Assembly: GCF_035582795.1 (NCBI RefSeq)
Contig: NC_134370.1
Coordinates: forward strand, 38,923,501-38,987,500
DNA length: 64,000 nt
Direction: 5' to 3'
DNA from: Mycteria americana
Taxonomy: Eukaryota; Chordata; Aves; Ciconiiformes; Ciconiidae
The first letter of the stretch is position 1. Each line of letters opens with the position of its first letter. The notes under the pieces are model-generated. The model was given only the letters and a program-made list of their open reading frames with translations. It was not told where the DNA came from and made no database searches. Of this stretch, positions 1 through 10,958 are shown in pieces. A program made the translations under genes and the position numbers.

Positions 1-1644
1 GAGGAGGGTTTCCGCGGACTGGTAATGATTAACAGGGGAAACTGGACTTCTGGTGTGCCTTCAGGCGCTTAGTGCTGCTTGCCAGCATCCCTGTGCCAAG
101 TCATTAAAGAGAAGCAAGTATCACTGAAGGTCGCAGTCCCTGAAGTTACACAATAGTGCTGATCACATTAGACCTCTTTCTGTTCCTGGAGTGCCTCTCT
201 ACAGAGATTTTACTCGTTACTTAACAGGTTCATTACCAGCTATGGTAGGGAGCCCAGCTTGCAGAAAAAAGGTTGCCGAACTCTGTCTGGACTCATTGAT
301 CTTTATCCTTAGACTTCTAAGACACTGAGAGGATTGCAGGGTGTTTTTTTCAGTCTAGGGCTGGGATGTGCTGACCTTATCTGTACCTGTGTGTCTTGGC
401 ATTGTGAAGGAATGACCTTGGGCTGCTCACTGGGTGTCTTAGACCAAGGCAGATCTGCCAGTTGGACTGTGGGGAAACTGCAAGCCTAACAAAGATGCAC
501 CCCCAAGTTGTCTTTCCTTGCCTGCAAAGCCGTAAGCACCCTGCCTAGCCAGTTCTGATTACCTCATTCCTTTCCTCGAGTTACTTATAAATGAAAATAG
601 TATAGACCGTTTTACTTTCAAATTGCAAATAAGCAGTGACCCCCTGCAATTAAGGGTATGTATTAAACTTCTGTTAGGGAAGGGTGTGGGCAAAGTCAAT
701 GATGTAATAGCACTTGTTGCACAATAGCAATCGAATTATGGTGCAGTACAGGTGCGAGGGATTTTGCAATGCTAATACTGCTTAACCTGGGCATTAGAAA
801 CCTTGTCGATGCTAGGGAGCAAGGTTTGACTTTTTGTTAAAAGCCATAATCTCTTCAAACAGCAAATGTTAAGGTTCAAGCATGGAAAAGCTTGTTTTCT
901 TGAAGAGTCCTCTCTGACATTGAACTCTCAAGAGTCCTCTCTGACATTGAACTCTCAAGAGTCCACTCAGCCCAGCTGGAGTCAACAGGAGATGTTTTCA
1001 AGTGTCACCTGTAAACTAGATACTGCAAAATGTGGTTCTACATTTCTCCCCCACATGTTTATCCTTGCACTGTGCTGCTAACAATGTCTGTTGGCTTGGA
1101 GGGGGGAAGTTCAGGCATCTCTCCCTACTTCAAGATGGACTAGAATATTTGGGAGTGACGTTCTCGGTCATTCAGGATAGTACATAGGTACCCACATTAC
1201 TAAGTAGATGGCTTATTCCTGCAAGCCTTATCTCTCCTAAATTGCCAGGGTAGCTCTTGCTGTAGCATTAAGTGCTTTGCATTTAAAAAATAATGCCTAA
1301 AACCTCATTTTGTTATGCCCAAGATAGTTTGTCTTCGATTCATTTAAACCTGCTATTCTGTAACCTGGGAACATGATGGAGGTGTTCATAGGTGGCAACT
1401 GATGGAGCGTGTGTGGGCCACCTCAATCTGGCTTTCATGGGATTCAGCTTTCAGTGATGACATGTGACTGACTGGACTATGGGACTTCTATCAACTGTAT
1501 CAAAACTGGCACTGGAAAAAAACCAGAAAAAAGTTATGGTTTTCATGTGAACTGGCTGGTTTTCATGCTTACTTATTTGTGTTCCCTAGTTTAAAGTGTG
1601 GTCTTGAGATTCCTTTCCATTCACTGATATTTTGCTTTCTTTAG
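1..1644 (+). other. PPA1 intron, partial
   Basis: AT-leaning intron sequence upstream of the first PPA1 exon in the window. Apart from a 27-bp tandem repeat at 903-964 I see nothing recognisable. No PPA1 exon 1 or 2 peptide is encoded here. Confidence 0.8.
903..964. repeat. 27-bp tandem repeat, 2.3 copies, in PPA1 intron
   Basis: Two perfect 27-bp units (903-929 and 930-956), each beginning aagagtcctctctgacattg, followed by a nine-base partial third copy. The identity of the copies suggests a recent duplication. Confidence 0.95.
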
Positions 1645-1698
1645 AATGCGTTCAACATGGTTGTGGAAGTACCTCGGTGGACGAATGCTAAAATGGAG
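1645..1698 (+). CDS. PPA1: PPA1 coding exon (MVVEVPRW segment)
   Basis: 54 nt, 18 whole codons, reading [18 protein letters not shown]. The acceptor is ttctttag and the donor is gtaact. Human PPA1 has DVFH in place of NAFN at the exon start. The exon begins on a codon boundary. Confidence 0.95.
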
Positions 1699-4600
1699 GT
1701 AACTATATTACAGTTCCTAGCTTAAGTGCTTGAGCTGACTAGTCTATTAATATTTGGCTTCACTGATTCTCTCCTTCTCAATTCCACCTCCTGAATCAGA
1801 GTGGTTTCTAAGTTCTCGTGTAAATACTTGCTTAATGCTAGAGGTCTAGTATGGAGGCTGAGACTTGAAGAAGTTGCAATAACTTAGTATTCTTCTGTGG
1901 CTTCTGATTGAAGGAGAATCTTTTGGCTTTCAACCCCATGTGGTTCTGACATTTGTAAGTCTGTTGAAAACTATATCCCAGGAGATGGAAATGCCACAGG
2001 AAATGGAGTTGCCCAATATCTGCTGTTGGCTTCAGGGCCAGCTCCTGGTCTCTTGGCTGGTCAGTTAGCAGCCAGCTTCATTAAAAAAAAAAAAAATTGT
2101 GTAACTTTTCTTTCAGATTGCAACAAAGGATCCCTTAAACCCAATTAAGCAAGATGTGAAGAAAGGAAAACTCCGCTATGTAGCTAACGTGTTTCCCCAT
2201 AAGGGTTATATCTGGAATTACGGTGCTATCCCACAGGTACTGTAACTTGCCTCAGTGGCCCATCCTTTCTGGTGGGGAGGAGGGAGGATGCCTATGTGTG
2301 TCTCTGACTAACACTGTATTAATGAGCAAAAGGTCAGCTGAGAGTCTGATCTGGAACACAGCATTTGCAGCTGCATATATAATCTTGCTAATGAAGAGAA
2401 CCTGCCAGGAAAGCAGGGGTACTTTTAAGTAGAAATCTCGAGAGGTAGGCTTGTAGCTAATGCTGTAAATAAGCCATCTGAGGATGAGCAGCTGCTGCTA
2501 GTGAGGTACCTGCTATGTTGCTCCTCTCCTTGGCCACTTGGCAGTTTGGTTGGACGGTAGCTGGCAGGCCCTTGTCTTTGGATGAAGGAAGCTGTCACTA
2601 CACAAGGAGCTGGGCATCTGGCAATGCAATGCCCTCAGTTCCTGCCTGGTGAAGCATAAAGAGCTAAAGTTTTAAGCTAATGGTACAGGATCTTGGTGTA
2701 GGGCCCTTAGGCTGAATCTGTACAGAAGATTCTTCTTGCAATGAATTAGCTGATTGTTTTACACTTTGGATGTGGACGATGAAAATCTGAATAGATCTGA
2801 AGACTGTATCTTTCCCGTTTCTGTCCCTCTTATTGTTCAGGTCTACACAGCTAGACTAATGTATTGAGCTGTTGGATGGTAGTAGATGCTCTGTTCTCAG
2901 TGTTGGATCTGAGTGGCAGAAAGGCACTCAGAAGTCCAGAGACTGTGTGAGGCAGACATCTGCAGCTGCACAGACAGAGCTGTTACTCTGAAACAGCTGG
3001 CAAGGAGGACAGACAGATGGTGACACCTGGACACATGCTCTTAACTGGCTGGTGACTGCTAGACAAAGAGGAACTTTGAGCAAGGCTGTTTGCCTCTGAT
3101 GTTCTCGAAGGTTTGAGTTTCCTTTAGAGAAATAAATTGTCAGTGACAGTTCACAGGGAAATGCACTGAATTTTGTAATTCTAGTCTTGATAGCAGTGCA
3201 TGTCAAGTGTTTTCTCCAAGTGGCTTAAGACAGTGTTTTGAAGTTGAATTGTTTTCTACTCGGATAGATTCTGGAGCTAGTTTCTTTGTACATACATGGC
3301 TTTTGAAGCCTTCACTCAGTCATGTGTTAGTGGATCAAAGACATTTATGCATTAAGGGCAAGGGACCAAACTTAACACTTCCTTGTAGAGAAGAGCAGTA
3401 GCGATTGTGAAGAGTCCTTCAGCATCACCCAGGTTTCAGTACATCTTCCTGAATGCTCTGGATGCATCACGAGGTCTTGACTACACTAGTCATGTCCTGG
3501 CATGCAGAGATTTGGGAAGAGCATTCCTTCTTTTTATATCTCAACAACCTTAGAGGTAGATGGTCCTTATGATGCAAGTGGGCACGGTGTCCTTTTGCTC
3601 CTGATTAGAAGCGTGTTAAAACAGCAGCTATTATTTTTGGAGGCATAGCTCAAGTGCCTTATGGAGTCCTCTCGTTCAACGTATACTCACTGCTTTAGGT
3701 GAGATGCACTAGGACACTGGGTAGCACAGGGTATGGGACTCTGCATTCTTGTCTCTGCTCTAGTGTAACAATGTGTCTTTAATTGTTTAATTCAAAGGAA
3801 ACAATACACCCTGTCTGTCTTCCATCTCTTTTGGACTGCTATCTGGAGTTCAGGAAACTTCTGTTAAGAAATGAATAGGGAGAGGAACAGGCAGGCAGCC
3901 AAATCAATGAGTGTTCTTTATAGATGTGAACTTCACCTTTATGCGGCTGTGGAACAGAGGAGGAAGTCTGGAAAGTAGTTGAAAAGAGGTTTGTCAGTGG
4001 GAGGGAGCAGCTTACTCGTGGCAAGATAAGACCTTTTAATTTGGATTCAAACTGCATTTGCAGGCACAAGTGAAATAGTAGCCCAACCACTAGACCTGAA
4101 AGCAAGTGTGAAGTGGGCCATCATCTGTATCTTCGAGGCAATTGCATGCCTGAAATAAACCTGCTTTTTGTTTCCTCTTGAAACCTGAACGTTCTTAGTT
4201 CTTATTCGTGTGTGGGGGGTTTTTTGCAGACTTGGGAAGACCCAGGTCACAAAGATGAAAATACTGGCTGCTGTGGAGATAACGATCCAATTGATGTGTG
4301 CGAAATTGGAAGCAAGGTAATGCGTTCTAAAGGGTAACTGTCTTTTGAAACGTGTAATTAATGTCTCTGAAGTCAATTATCCAGAGACATTATTCAGTTC
4401 CTACCTCCTCTACCTTAAGAATGTGATGTTTCCCTCCAGTGCCTCTGGAGATTGTTGATGAGATCTTGCAGCATGAGCCTTGTGAGCCAGGGCTTCTGAA
4501 CCACTGATAAGCGATAGCTAATTTTGTGGTACCTGACTGCTTGCTGAACGTTTACAGCTTGCACAGTCTCCTGTTGTGCGTTCCTTGGATGCATCAGTAC

Positions 4601-7600
4601 AGATAACAAGGTCTTCGTCCTTGCAGGTCTGCTCTCGAGGAGAAGTCATCAAAGTGAAGGTGCTGGGCACGCTGGCACTGATTGATGAGGGAGAGACAGA
4701 CTGGAAGATAATTGCTATCAATGTTGAAGACCCTGAAGCAGACAACTATAATGGTAAGTTACAGGAGGGAGGAGCAGGCTTAGTACTTCCCTTTCTCCAC
4801 TGAGACCCTGCAGGAAGCTTTCGGGTCAGGACGTGGACTTGATCCTTCTGTGCCACAGTATTCATCAGATGTGATACTGGAAGGACAGCAGAATAGGATG
4901 TTATCAATCCTGTAGCAAACATTTTACTGCTGTTTGTCCCAAATTGTCAGTCCTCTGTACAGCCTGGCATCTTGAAGATGAAGGAAGCTGTAGAGCCTGT
5001 CCTCTGAGTGGAAGGAAAGGGGTTGTCCACTAAGTCTCTAATCAAAGCTATTTAAATGTGTCCATGCTCCTGGGGGCAATCAGGATATACTGTGAAGGTG
5101 AAACACTAGCTTTCCTGTGCAGATATCCACTCTGTGTCTTTACTGTAACCTGTCTGCAATGTTGCTAAGGCTACTTGAGGAGGGGCTGAAAGAGGGACAG
5201 CTCAGAAGAGCAGGGTAGTACCTAAGTAACTTCTGTTACTAGATCTGGCTAACAAACCTTTTCTCCATGGCTAGATATCAGTGATGTCAGAAGGATGAAA
5301 CCTGGATACTTAGAAGCTACAGTGGACTGGTTCAGAAGATACAAAGTACCTGATGGAAAGCCAGAAAACCAGTTTGCTTTTAATGGTGAATTTAAAGACA
5401 AGGTAGGATCACCTTTCTTCATTACTGTGAGCATGCAAAAGCATGCTGTCCAAAACCTGAGCTCCAGGTGCATGGGGACACAAATGAGTAGTTGCTGAGA
5501 GAATGGGTTTCTACAGGGCTACTGATAACTGACTTCATTCTTCCTGCTGTTTTTCTAGCCTACTATTCTGTTTGTTTCCAGGCTGGTTCTTGCAGCAATA
5601 CTAGGATAAAAAGTGTGAGGTTATCACCTGGCTGCTGTTGGATATTATCAGTTTTTCTTCTAGATGACATTCATGTGGCATCACTTCAGGGCTGGGAGCC
5701 TCCATGTCAGAACCAGGATGGAAAACACCAGGTTTATTTGCTCCTGCTCTGGAGCAAAGGGTGCTTGACATCACCCTTTGCCTCCCTTGCTCACTGGCTT
5801 TGCTCCACTGCAGCCTGTTACAAGTTGACTGCTCAGGAGTTAAAATGCCTCTTCCTTCAGGCGTAAAGTGTTCCCTCACGCCCTTTGAGTAAGGCTCTAC
5901 CTTGGCAGCATTATTCCTCTGCCTTTTCTCTGGGTTGGGTCAGATAACTTACTGCTCCTGAACGGGAGAAATCCTGCTTCTGCACCCTCCCTCCTGCCAG
6001 TCCTGGTGTGCCGTGAGTGGGTTACTGAGGTGACTCAACTCCCAGAGCTCCAGAGTTGGTGCAGGAGGTTGGTGAAGGAAAGGGCCTGCAAAGCCTGGTG
6101 TGGGAAGGGAAGGAAAGGGTAAGGGGGGAAAAATGGAAGTCACGCGGGAGTGGACTTGTCCCTTTTGACTATAGCAGAGCACTAGGTTGGGTGGGCTGGG
6201 ATGTCTCACTGCCCTTCAAGATGGCTGAAACTGGAATCAAGGCCAAGGCGGAAAGTAGGGACAAAGAACCTCACACGTGTTCCTGCAGTGTTTTATTTGG
6301 CTCTGTGTGGTATCAAACCAGGATATTTATTGCTGATGTTCATGCTAACAAAGAATTGTGTGTGCTTTCTTCTCCAGCTGACAGTTTAATGCATATACTA
6401 CTTGTTTTAAGGACAAAAGCTGTGATATGCTTGGAAGCAGATGCATTTTTAAATAGTTGCAAAGCTAGATTAGGTGTGTATCTCTTCCTCTTGATCTGCA
6501 TAGCAGCTGAATGATTTGCCTGGAGTGGAAGAAAGCTTGCAGATAGATCAGGATCAACTAGCTGCCAAGGACAAACTAAGTGGGAGGAGCAGTGGGGTGG
6601 AGATGCTTTTATAATATAGCACTTGCCCGAGACTAGAATATCTGTGTTCAGTTTCTTTTGGCTTCAAGCTCACTAGGTGACCTTGCTGTATCCTCCCATC
6701 TTGAAAGTAAAACAATTGGTGTTATAATAAAATCCCTGTTGTTCAGCTGTTGTGCGCTGGGAGGTTGCTGTTGTTCCTGAAAGGCGCAGCAATGGAAGAG
6801 GTCTCTCTGAGTCCTTTTCAGAGTCAGAAACTATCTAAAATCAGCCTATAAATATTGGCTTCTCGTTCCATGTAATCGATAGTCTGGAGAAAATGGCCTA
6901 GTACTTACACATAACATGATGTTTGTTCTCATCGTCAACTTCAGGATTTTGCGGTGAACGTAATCAAAAGCACTCATGAACACTGGAAAGCTTTAATAGC
7001 GAAGAAAACTGACGGAGGGGAGATCAACTGGTAGGTTAATATTTGTGGTACTGTGCGCATTCCTCTCCCCTAAACAAATAACCCTGACACTTCCTTTCCT
7101 GAGTGGTGCCATGCTTTCTGTTAGCTGCTGGCTGCCTCCGCAGGCCTTCCCCTTCAACTTGGCAACTAAACAGTGATTCTTAATATTCCATTCTTTAATA
7201 CTCTTGGGGGAGAGACTTGGCTTTCACATTCTCACAAGCAACCTTTCTCTTCTAGCACAAATCTGACGGTGTCTGACAGCCCTTTCTGCTGTAGTCAAGA
7301 GTGTGCAAAAGCTACTGTGGATGCTGTAAGTACAGATCTGAGTGTCCTACCCAGGACATCAGTGTCAGGCAAAATGATACAATTTGTGTGGTACCATAAA
7401 CTGCCCTCACTGTGTGAATAGCGCATTGTACACTCAGAATTTTTCGGATGACTGAACACAGCACCTGTTTCTGGTTAAATAGGATGAATGCAGAGCAAGC
7501 CAGGCATTCCTCCGGAAGCTTCTCCTTGCCCTTACTCATCTGGGAGATGGAATCCAAAACAGAGTTTGCATGAAGGGCTAAACTTCTGAACTGTAGCTTG

Positions 7601-9658
7601 GCTGTCAGCTGTTCAGAGAGTGTTTGGCCTTCCAAGAGCTTCACAGCACGGGTCACCCTTTGAGAAGAGAAAGTTTAATTTCTGAGACCCTTGCAGCCAG
7701 GGAGCTGGCATCCTTTGCAATGAAAAGCTTGAAGTTCCCAGTGTAGTAGCCCTACAGTTTCAGGACTTAAGTGCATCTCCTGGGGCTTGTGAAGTATTGT
7801 TGTTGGCAACTTGAAAGGGCTTATAGAGGAATGGGGCAGGAACATCAAAATGCAAATGTTGCCTCAGTGTATGGAAATGTGACTGGAAACCAGAGTCTTT
7901 CCATAGCCGCCTATCATCGTCTTGGGTTTAAAAAGGCTTGTTATCCTCTGGTGTTATCCAAATTACTTCATATGTTTTTGAAAGTGCAACCCTTGTGGAG
8001 GATGTGTCACCAGCTAGGGACCCTTGTCGGTCTTTGGTTGCTCAACATTGGGTGAAAGCTCTTCAGAGAAGTTTTTTGAGAGTCCTTTGTATTTCTATTC
8101 CACCATCACATTGTAGGTTTAAAAAAAGCAGGCTGCCTGCAACTGTATAGACGCTGGAGCGGTAACTGCTTGTGGTGAGAAGCAGATGGCACTGCAGCCT
8201 GTGCTTAGAGCAGAGCATCTCTGGCATGTAGGACATGTATGGAATGAGGAGGCTGTGGGGATGACAGGACTCATGCCGCACATGAGCTCACTTATTCCCT
8301 CCCAGCTGACCAGCACTGGCTGCCACAGACTAATTTACACTGCTTAGATCTTAAACTGTGCTCAGTGAAGACTCATCCAGCTCTTGATGTCTAGTTAGCT
8401 TCAGGTGTAAGGTCAACTTCTGTCAGCAGTTGCTATCTGCTAATACACTTCTTGTTTCAGGCACCACCGTGTGAAGCTGCCAACCCGATCCCACCCGAAG
8501 GTAAGTCTCACAACCCATGTTTATGTTCCAGTGCGGAGTGGAGGCTTCCTCAAAGGAATTAGCAATAGGAAAATGAGGGTCTTAACTGACAGCTAGGTAC
8601 GGCTCTAGCGCTAGGAGAAATGAAGGACCTTGCTGGACCTAACTTGTGTCAGTAATGCTGTTTAGTTCCTGAATTACTTATGTTGTTGCCTTATTTCCTT
8701 GTTTGGGTACATGAGGCAGGTAAATGAGTGGCAAGTAGGAGACCTGAGGTGCCATAGTTTGCTCCAGAAGAGATTAGATTTATAGAAGGTCCTGAAAGAG
8801 CAGCACTGCAGATGACTGAAGTGCAGTGATAGCAGGAGAGCGGTTTTAGTTCCTCCAAAACAGGGGTTTCACCAGTATCCTCAGCGCAGGTGAGCCGAGG
8901 AAGGGAATTACTCCCTGTCTGTGCAGAGCAGAAGCAGAAATCAGTTGTGTGTTCCGTGCTTCAGTTGCCGCTGAGCCTGCTGATCAGAGATCTGTCACTG
9001 AACAAGTGTCCGCTGTGAGCTGGTAACGAGCCTCTTGATGCCTCAGGACATGACTCTGTAAGAAAACAACAGCTGTGGGAGGAATCCTCGCTCAGCTGTC
9101 GTCTTTTCTTTCTGCGTGAGGTGGCGATGGGCACCTTGCACACGATGTCTGGAAGTTGCTGTGGCAGGGACAAGGCCCGAGGGCAAGCGTGAGCTAATGA
9201 CAGTGTTGACATGACACCCATGGCCATGTGGCAGAAAGAGGAGCTAGGCTGTCGCTTCCAATCTCTTCATGGGTAATAAACCTGCAAAGAAATTGATGTC
9301 TTCCGTGTGGGTGTGGGAGGTGGAGGTAAAATGACTTTACCTCCCTGAGTCAGCTGAGCCAGAGGGAAGCCGAGCTGGCTCTGGCTTGCTGTCCTTGCCT
9401 GAACTGAGTTGTGTAGAGTGAGTGAGGGTGACTTCTTCAGGAAAAAAAAATACACGCGAACAGGGCTACACAAGAACCTGTTGGGTGCGTGGTGGTGGTG
9501 TTGACAGGAGCAGGAGGAAGCCCCTGCGCTGGAGGTGACACGTGCAGTGCCTTATGACTACTTAATAAGTAGGTGGCTAACAGAGGACTAACCCCCTCCT
9601 TTTTTTTTTTTTCCTGCCCCACACAGTTGACAAGTGGTTCTACTACCAGAAGAACTAA
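1645..9658 (+). CDS. PPA1: PPA1, inorganic pyrophosphatase 1 (3' nine coding exons; 5' end outside window)
   Basis: Soluble family I pyrophosphatase of the cytosol. It hydrolyses pyrophosphate to two phosphates with Mg2+ and so pulls biosynthetic reactions forward. Nine exons join in frame: 1645-1698, 2117-2236, 4230-4316, 4627-4753, 5275-5402, 6945-7030, 7256-7325, 8461-8500, 9627-9658 (744 nt, 247 aa plus stop). All junctions are AG/GT. The protein follows human PPA1 from the MVVEVPRW segment (about residue 45 of 289) to the C-terminus. The family signature DNDPIDV, whose aspartates bind metal, is in the third exon shown. The C-terminal 40 residues are the most divergent from human. The first two coding exons were searched for in 1-1644 and are absent, so they lie left of the window. 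PPA2 is less likely because there is no sign of a mitochondrial copy and the match is closest to PPA1. Confidence 0.97.
2117..2236 (+). CDS. PPA1: PPA1 coding exon (core, [12 protein letters not shown])
   Basis: 120 nt, phase 0 to phase 0, from [13 protein letters not shown] to [10 protein letters not shown]. It carries the lysines and tyrosine of the conserved [16 protein letters not shown] region, which lines the active site in the family. An A-run and a pyrimidine tract precede the acceptor. Confidence 0.97.
2237..4229 (+). other. PPA1 intron, nothing recognised
   Basis: About 2 kb of ordinary intron between two well-supported exons. No repeat family, RNA gene or additional coding exon is visible. 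Confidence 0.75.
4230..4316 (+). CDS. PPA1: PPA1 coding exon with DNDPIDV metal-binding signature
   Basis: 87 nt, phase 0 to phase 0. It encodes [29 protein letters not shown] in two parts: the acidic TWEDPGH loop and the pyrophosphatase signature D-N-D-P-I-D-V. The signature is intact, as expected for an active enzyme. Confidence 0.97.
4627..4753 (+). CDS. PPA1: PPA1 coding exon (IDEGETDWK)
   Basis: 127 nt, entering in phase 0 and leaving after one base of a split Asp codon. It encodes [14 protein letters not shown] through [20 protein letters not shown]. The acidic IDEGETDWK loop is another family hallmark. Donor is gtaagt. Confidence 0.97.
5275..5402 (+). CDS. PPA1: PPA1 coding exon ([13 protein letters not shown])
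   Basis: 128 nt. It completes the split Asp and encodes [18 protein letters not shown] and then [18 protein letters not shown]. The RRYKVPDGK stretch carries active-site basic residues. Ends on a codon boundary before gtagga. Confidence 0.97.
5403..6944 (+). other. PPA1 intron, nothing recognised
   Basis: About 1.5 kb of intron. Open frames here (for example 6056-6514) have no resemblance to known proteins and no fitting splice sites. Confidence 0.7.
6945..7030 (+). CDS. PPA1: PPA1 coding exon ([10 protein letters not shown])
   Basis: 86 nt from [18 protein letters not shown] to a split Cys codon (TG|C). Human has DFAIDIIKSTHDHWKALV at the same point. Confidence 0.95.
7256..7325 (+). CDS. 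PPA1: PPA1 coding exon ([12 protein letters not shown])
   Basis: 70 nt. It completes the split Cys and encodes [19 protein letters not shown] up to VDA. It is cysteine-richer than the human counterpart (SESPFKCDPDAA). Confidence 0.93.
7326..8460 (+). other. PPA1 intron, nothing recognised
   Basis: About 1.1 kb of intron with no repeat family or RNA gene that I can recognise. The following intron, 8501-9626, is equally plain. Confidence 0.7.
8461..8500 (+). CDS. PPA1: PPA1 small coding exon ([13 protein letters not shown])
   Basis: 40 nt with a clean cttgtttcag acceptor and gtaagt donor. It ends after the first base of the Val codon that opens the last exon. It matches the human PPPCESACTVPT region and is the least conserved part of the protein. 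Confidence 0.93.
9627..9658 (+). CDS. PPA1: PPA1 last coding exon and stop
   Basis: 32 coding nt: [10 protein letters not shown] then TAA. Human ends VDKWFHHQKN. A long T-run and ccccacacag precede it. Confidence 0.95.
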
Positions 9659-9943
9659 GGCCTGAGGATGGGTGGTGAAACAGCTGTGTCCTTCCCACTG
9701 AGGAGTTGCCACATGCAGGAGTAGACCAGAAAAATAGTTTCAGTGTCAACAAGAAGACCTTGCCTGCAACTTTGCTGATTAGAATTACGTATCTAGCAGT
9801 GATGTGTCTGCTGCATCGAGGTCTTGTGGAGGCTAGAAGACATAACTTATAAAATCAAAACACCCTGCTTGTGCGTGGTCGTACAGCGTACTTTGTAAAT
9901 CGCAACAGAAGATCACTCGCCCGGTACGTGTATGGATGCTATA

Positions 9944-9949
9944 AATAAA
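9944..9949 (+). terminator. PPA1 poly(A) signal
   Basis: Canonical AATAAA 286 nt after the PPA1 stop, the first one in the 3'UTR. Cleavage is expected near 9,960-9,970, leaving only about 300 bp to the SAR1A promoter elements. Confidence 0.85.
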
Positions 9950-10019
9950 AACTACTGAAACTGAACTCTGCGGGGCTCCTCCTTTCCCTGCCTGTCACGA
10001 AGCCCTGGAGCCAAGGGCT

Positions 10020-10860
10020 GAACTGCGGCCCTTAGACGGGGGGCGTGGGGGGGGGTTAGGGGAGGGTTTATTGGGTCATGCGGTATTGTGTCCCTCGAAG
10101 AGGGGACGGTGACGTGGGGCGACCGGACCCGCCGGGGGGCGGCCCCGAACCCGGGTCCTGCCTGCGCCGGGGGGGGCGGTCTCGAACCTGCGGAGCCCAG
10201 GCGCGGCCGCGCGCCGGCGTGGCGTCAGACGCACGGCCGACGTAGGGAGCCAGCGCGGCGAAGCCGCCGGGGCGGAAGTGGGCGGGGCGCGCGGCGCGAC
10301 GTATTTCCGGCGGGGAGCTGGCGGCTGCCGCGGAGGGGAGTCGGTGGCGCGGCGGCCCGGGGGCAGCCGGGGGTGAGCGGCGGCGGGGGCCAGCCGGGCC
10401 CCGCGCGGGGGGCGAGCGGGGCGGCGGGCGCCGGGCCGGGCGCGGGGCGGGGCGGGGGTGACACGCAGGCAGGGTGGGGGCGGGGCGGGGGCTAGGCCGC
10501 GCCGCCCGCCCTTGAGGCCGCGGCCGGGGCCGTCTCCCCCCGCCGCCCTCCTGCCGCGGTCCCAGCGGCCGCCCGGAGCCGGGGTTGGGGGGGTCGCGCC
10601 GCTGAGGCGACGGCGGGGCGTCGCTGCGCGGGGGGGTCCGGCGGCCGGCGCCTCCCCTGCCCGCTGCCGCGGCCGGGCGGGAGGGCAGCTCGCCCGGGGG
10701 GGGGTTAGTCACCTCCCGGCGAAACGCCGCTCCCCCTGCTCGGCTGCGCTCGGCGTGCCGGCCGGCCGGGAGGGGAGCGGGACCGGCTCCTGAGCGGCGG
10801 CATCCCGCGGGGGCGGGGGGTGTGCAGCCGGCCCCCATCAGGCACTGACGCTTGTGACGC
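10020..10860 (+). promoter_or_regulatory. SAR1A CpG-island promoter
   Basis: Sharp rise to very high G+C with dense CpG, starting just after PPA1 ends. An ETS-type site GCGGAAGTG (10272-10280) abuts a GC box GGGCGGGGC (10280-10288), and a second ETS-type site in reverse, ATTTCCGG, is at 10303-10310. This is the usual make-up of a TATA-less housekeeping promoter. Transcription probably starts near 10,300-10,330, but the exact start is inference. Confidence 0.8.
10311..10372 (+). other. SAR1A: Probable SAR1A non-coding exon 1
   Basis: A GC-rich stretch after the ETS/GC-box cluster ends at a good donor (GGG|gtgagc, GT at 10373-10374), and the next acceptor at 10,883 opens the exon that carries the start codon. 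Human SAR1A also has 5' non-coding sequence split from the ATG exon. Its 5' limit is a guess. Confidence 0.45.
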
Positions 10861-10900
10861 TGGTTTTGGTTCTGTCCCCGCAGGCGATTAATCTTCAGCG

Positions 10901-10958
10901 ATGTCTTTCATTTTCGAATGGATCTACAACGGCTTCAGCAGCGTGCTGCAGTTCCTAG
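10901..10958 (+). CDS. SAR1A: SAR1A coding exon 1 (N-terminal amphipathic helix)
   Basis: The exon starts at about 10,884 after ccccgcag. The ATG at 10901 opens [20 protein letters not shown], the membrane-inserting helix (residues 1-19 plus a split Gly). Donor is gtaatg. Confidence 0.97.

Noticed and set aside
1455-1530. C/D-box snoRNA (gtgatga at 1,454)
   Set aside because: No D box at a suitable distance and no terminal stem.
10068-10838. 256-codon minus-strand frame and others in the SAR1A CpG island
   Set aside because: Low-complexity Pro/Arg/Ala translation of CpG-island DNA, without homology.
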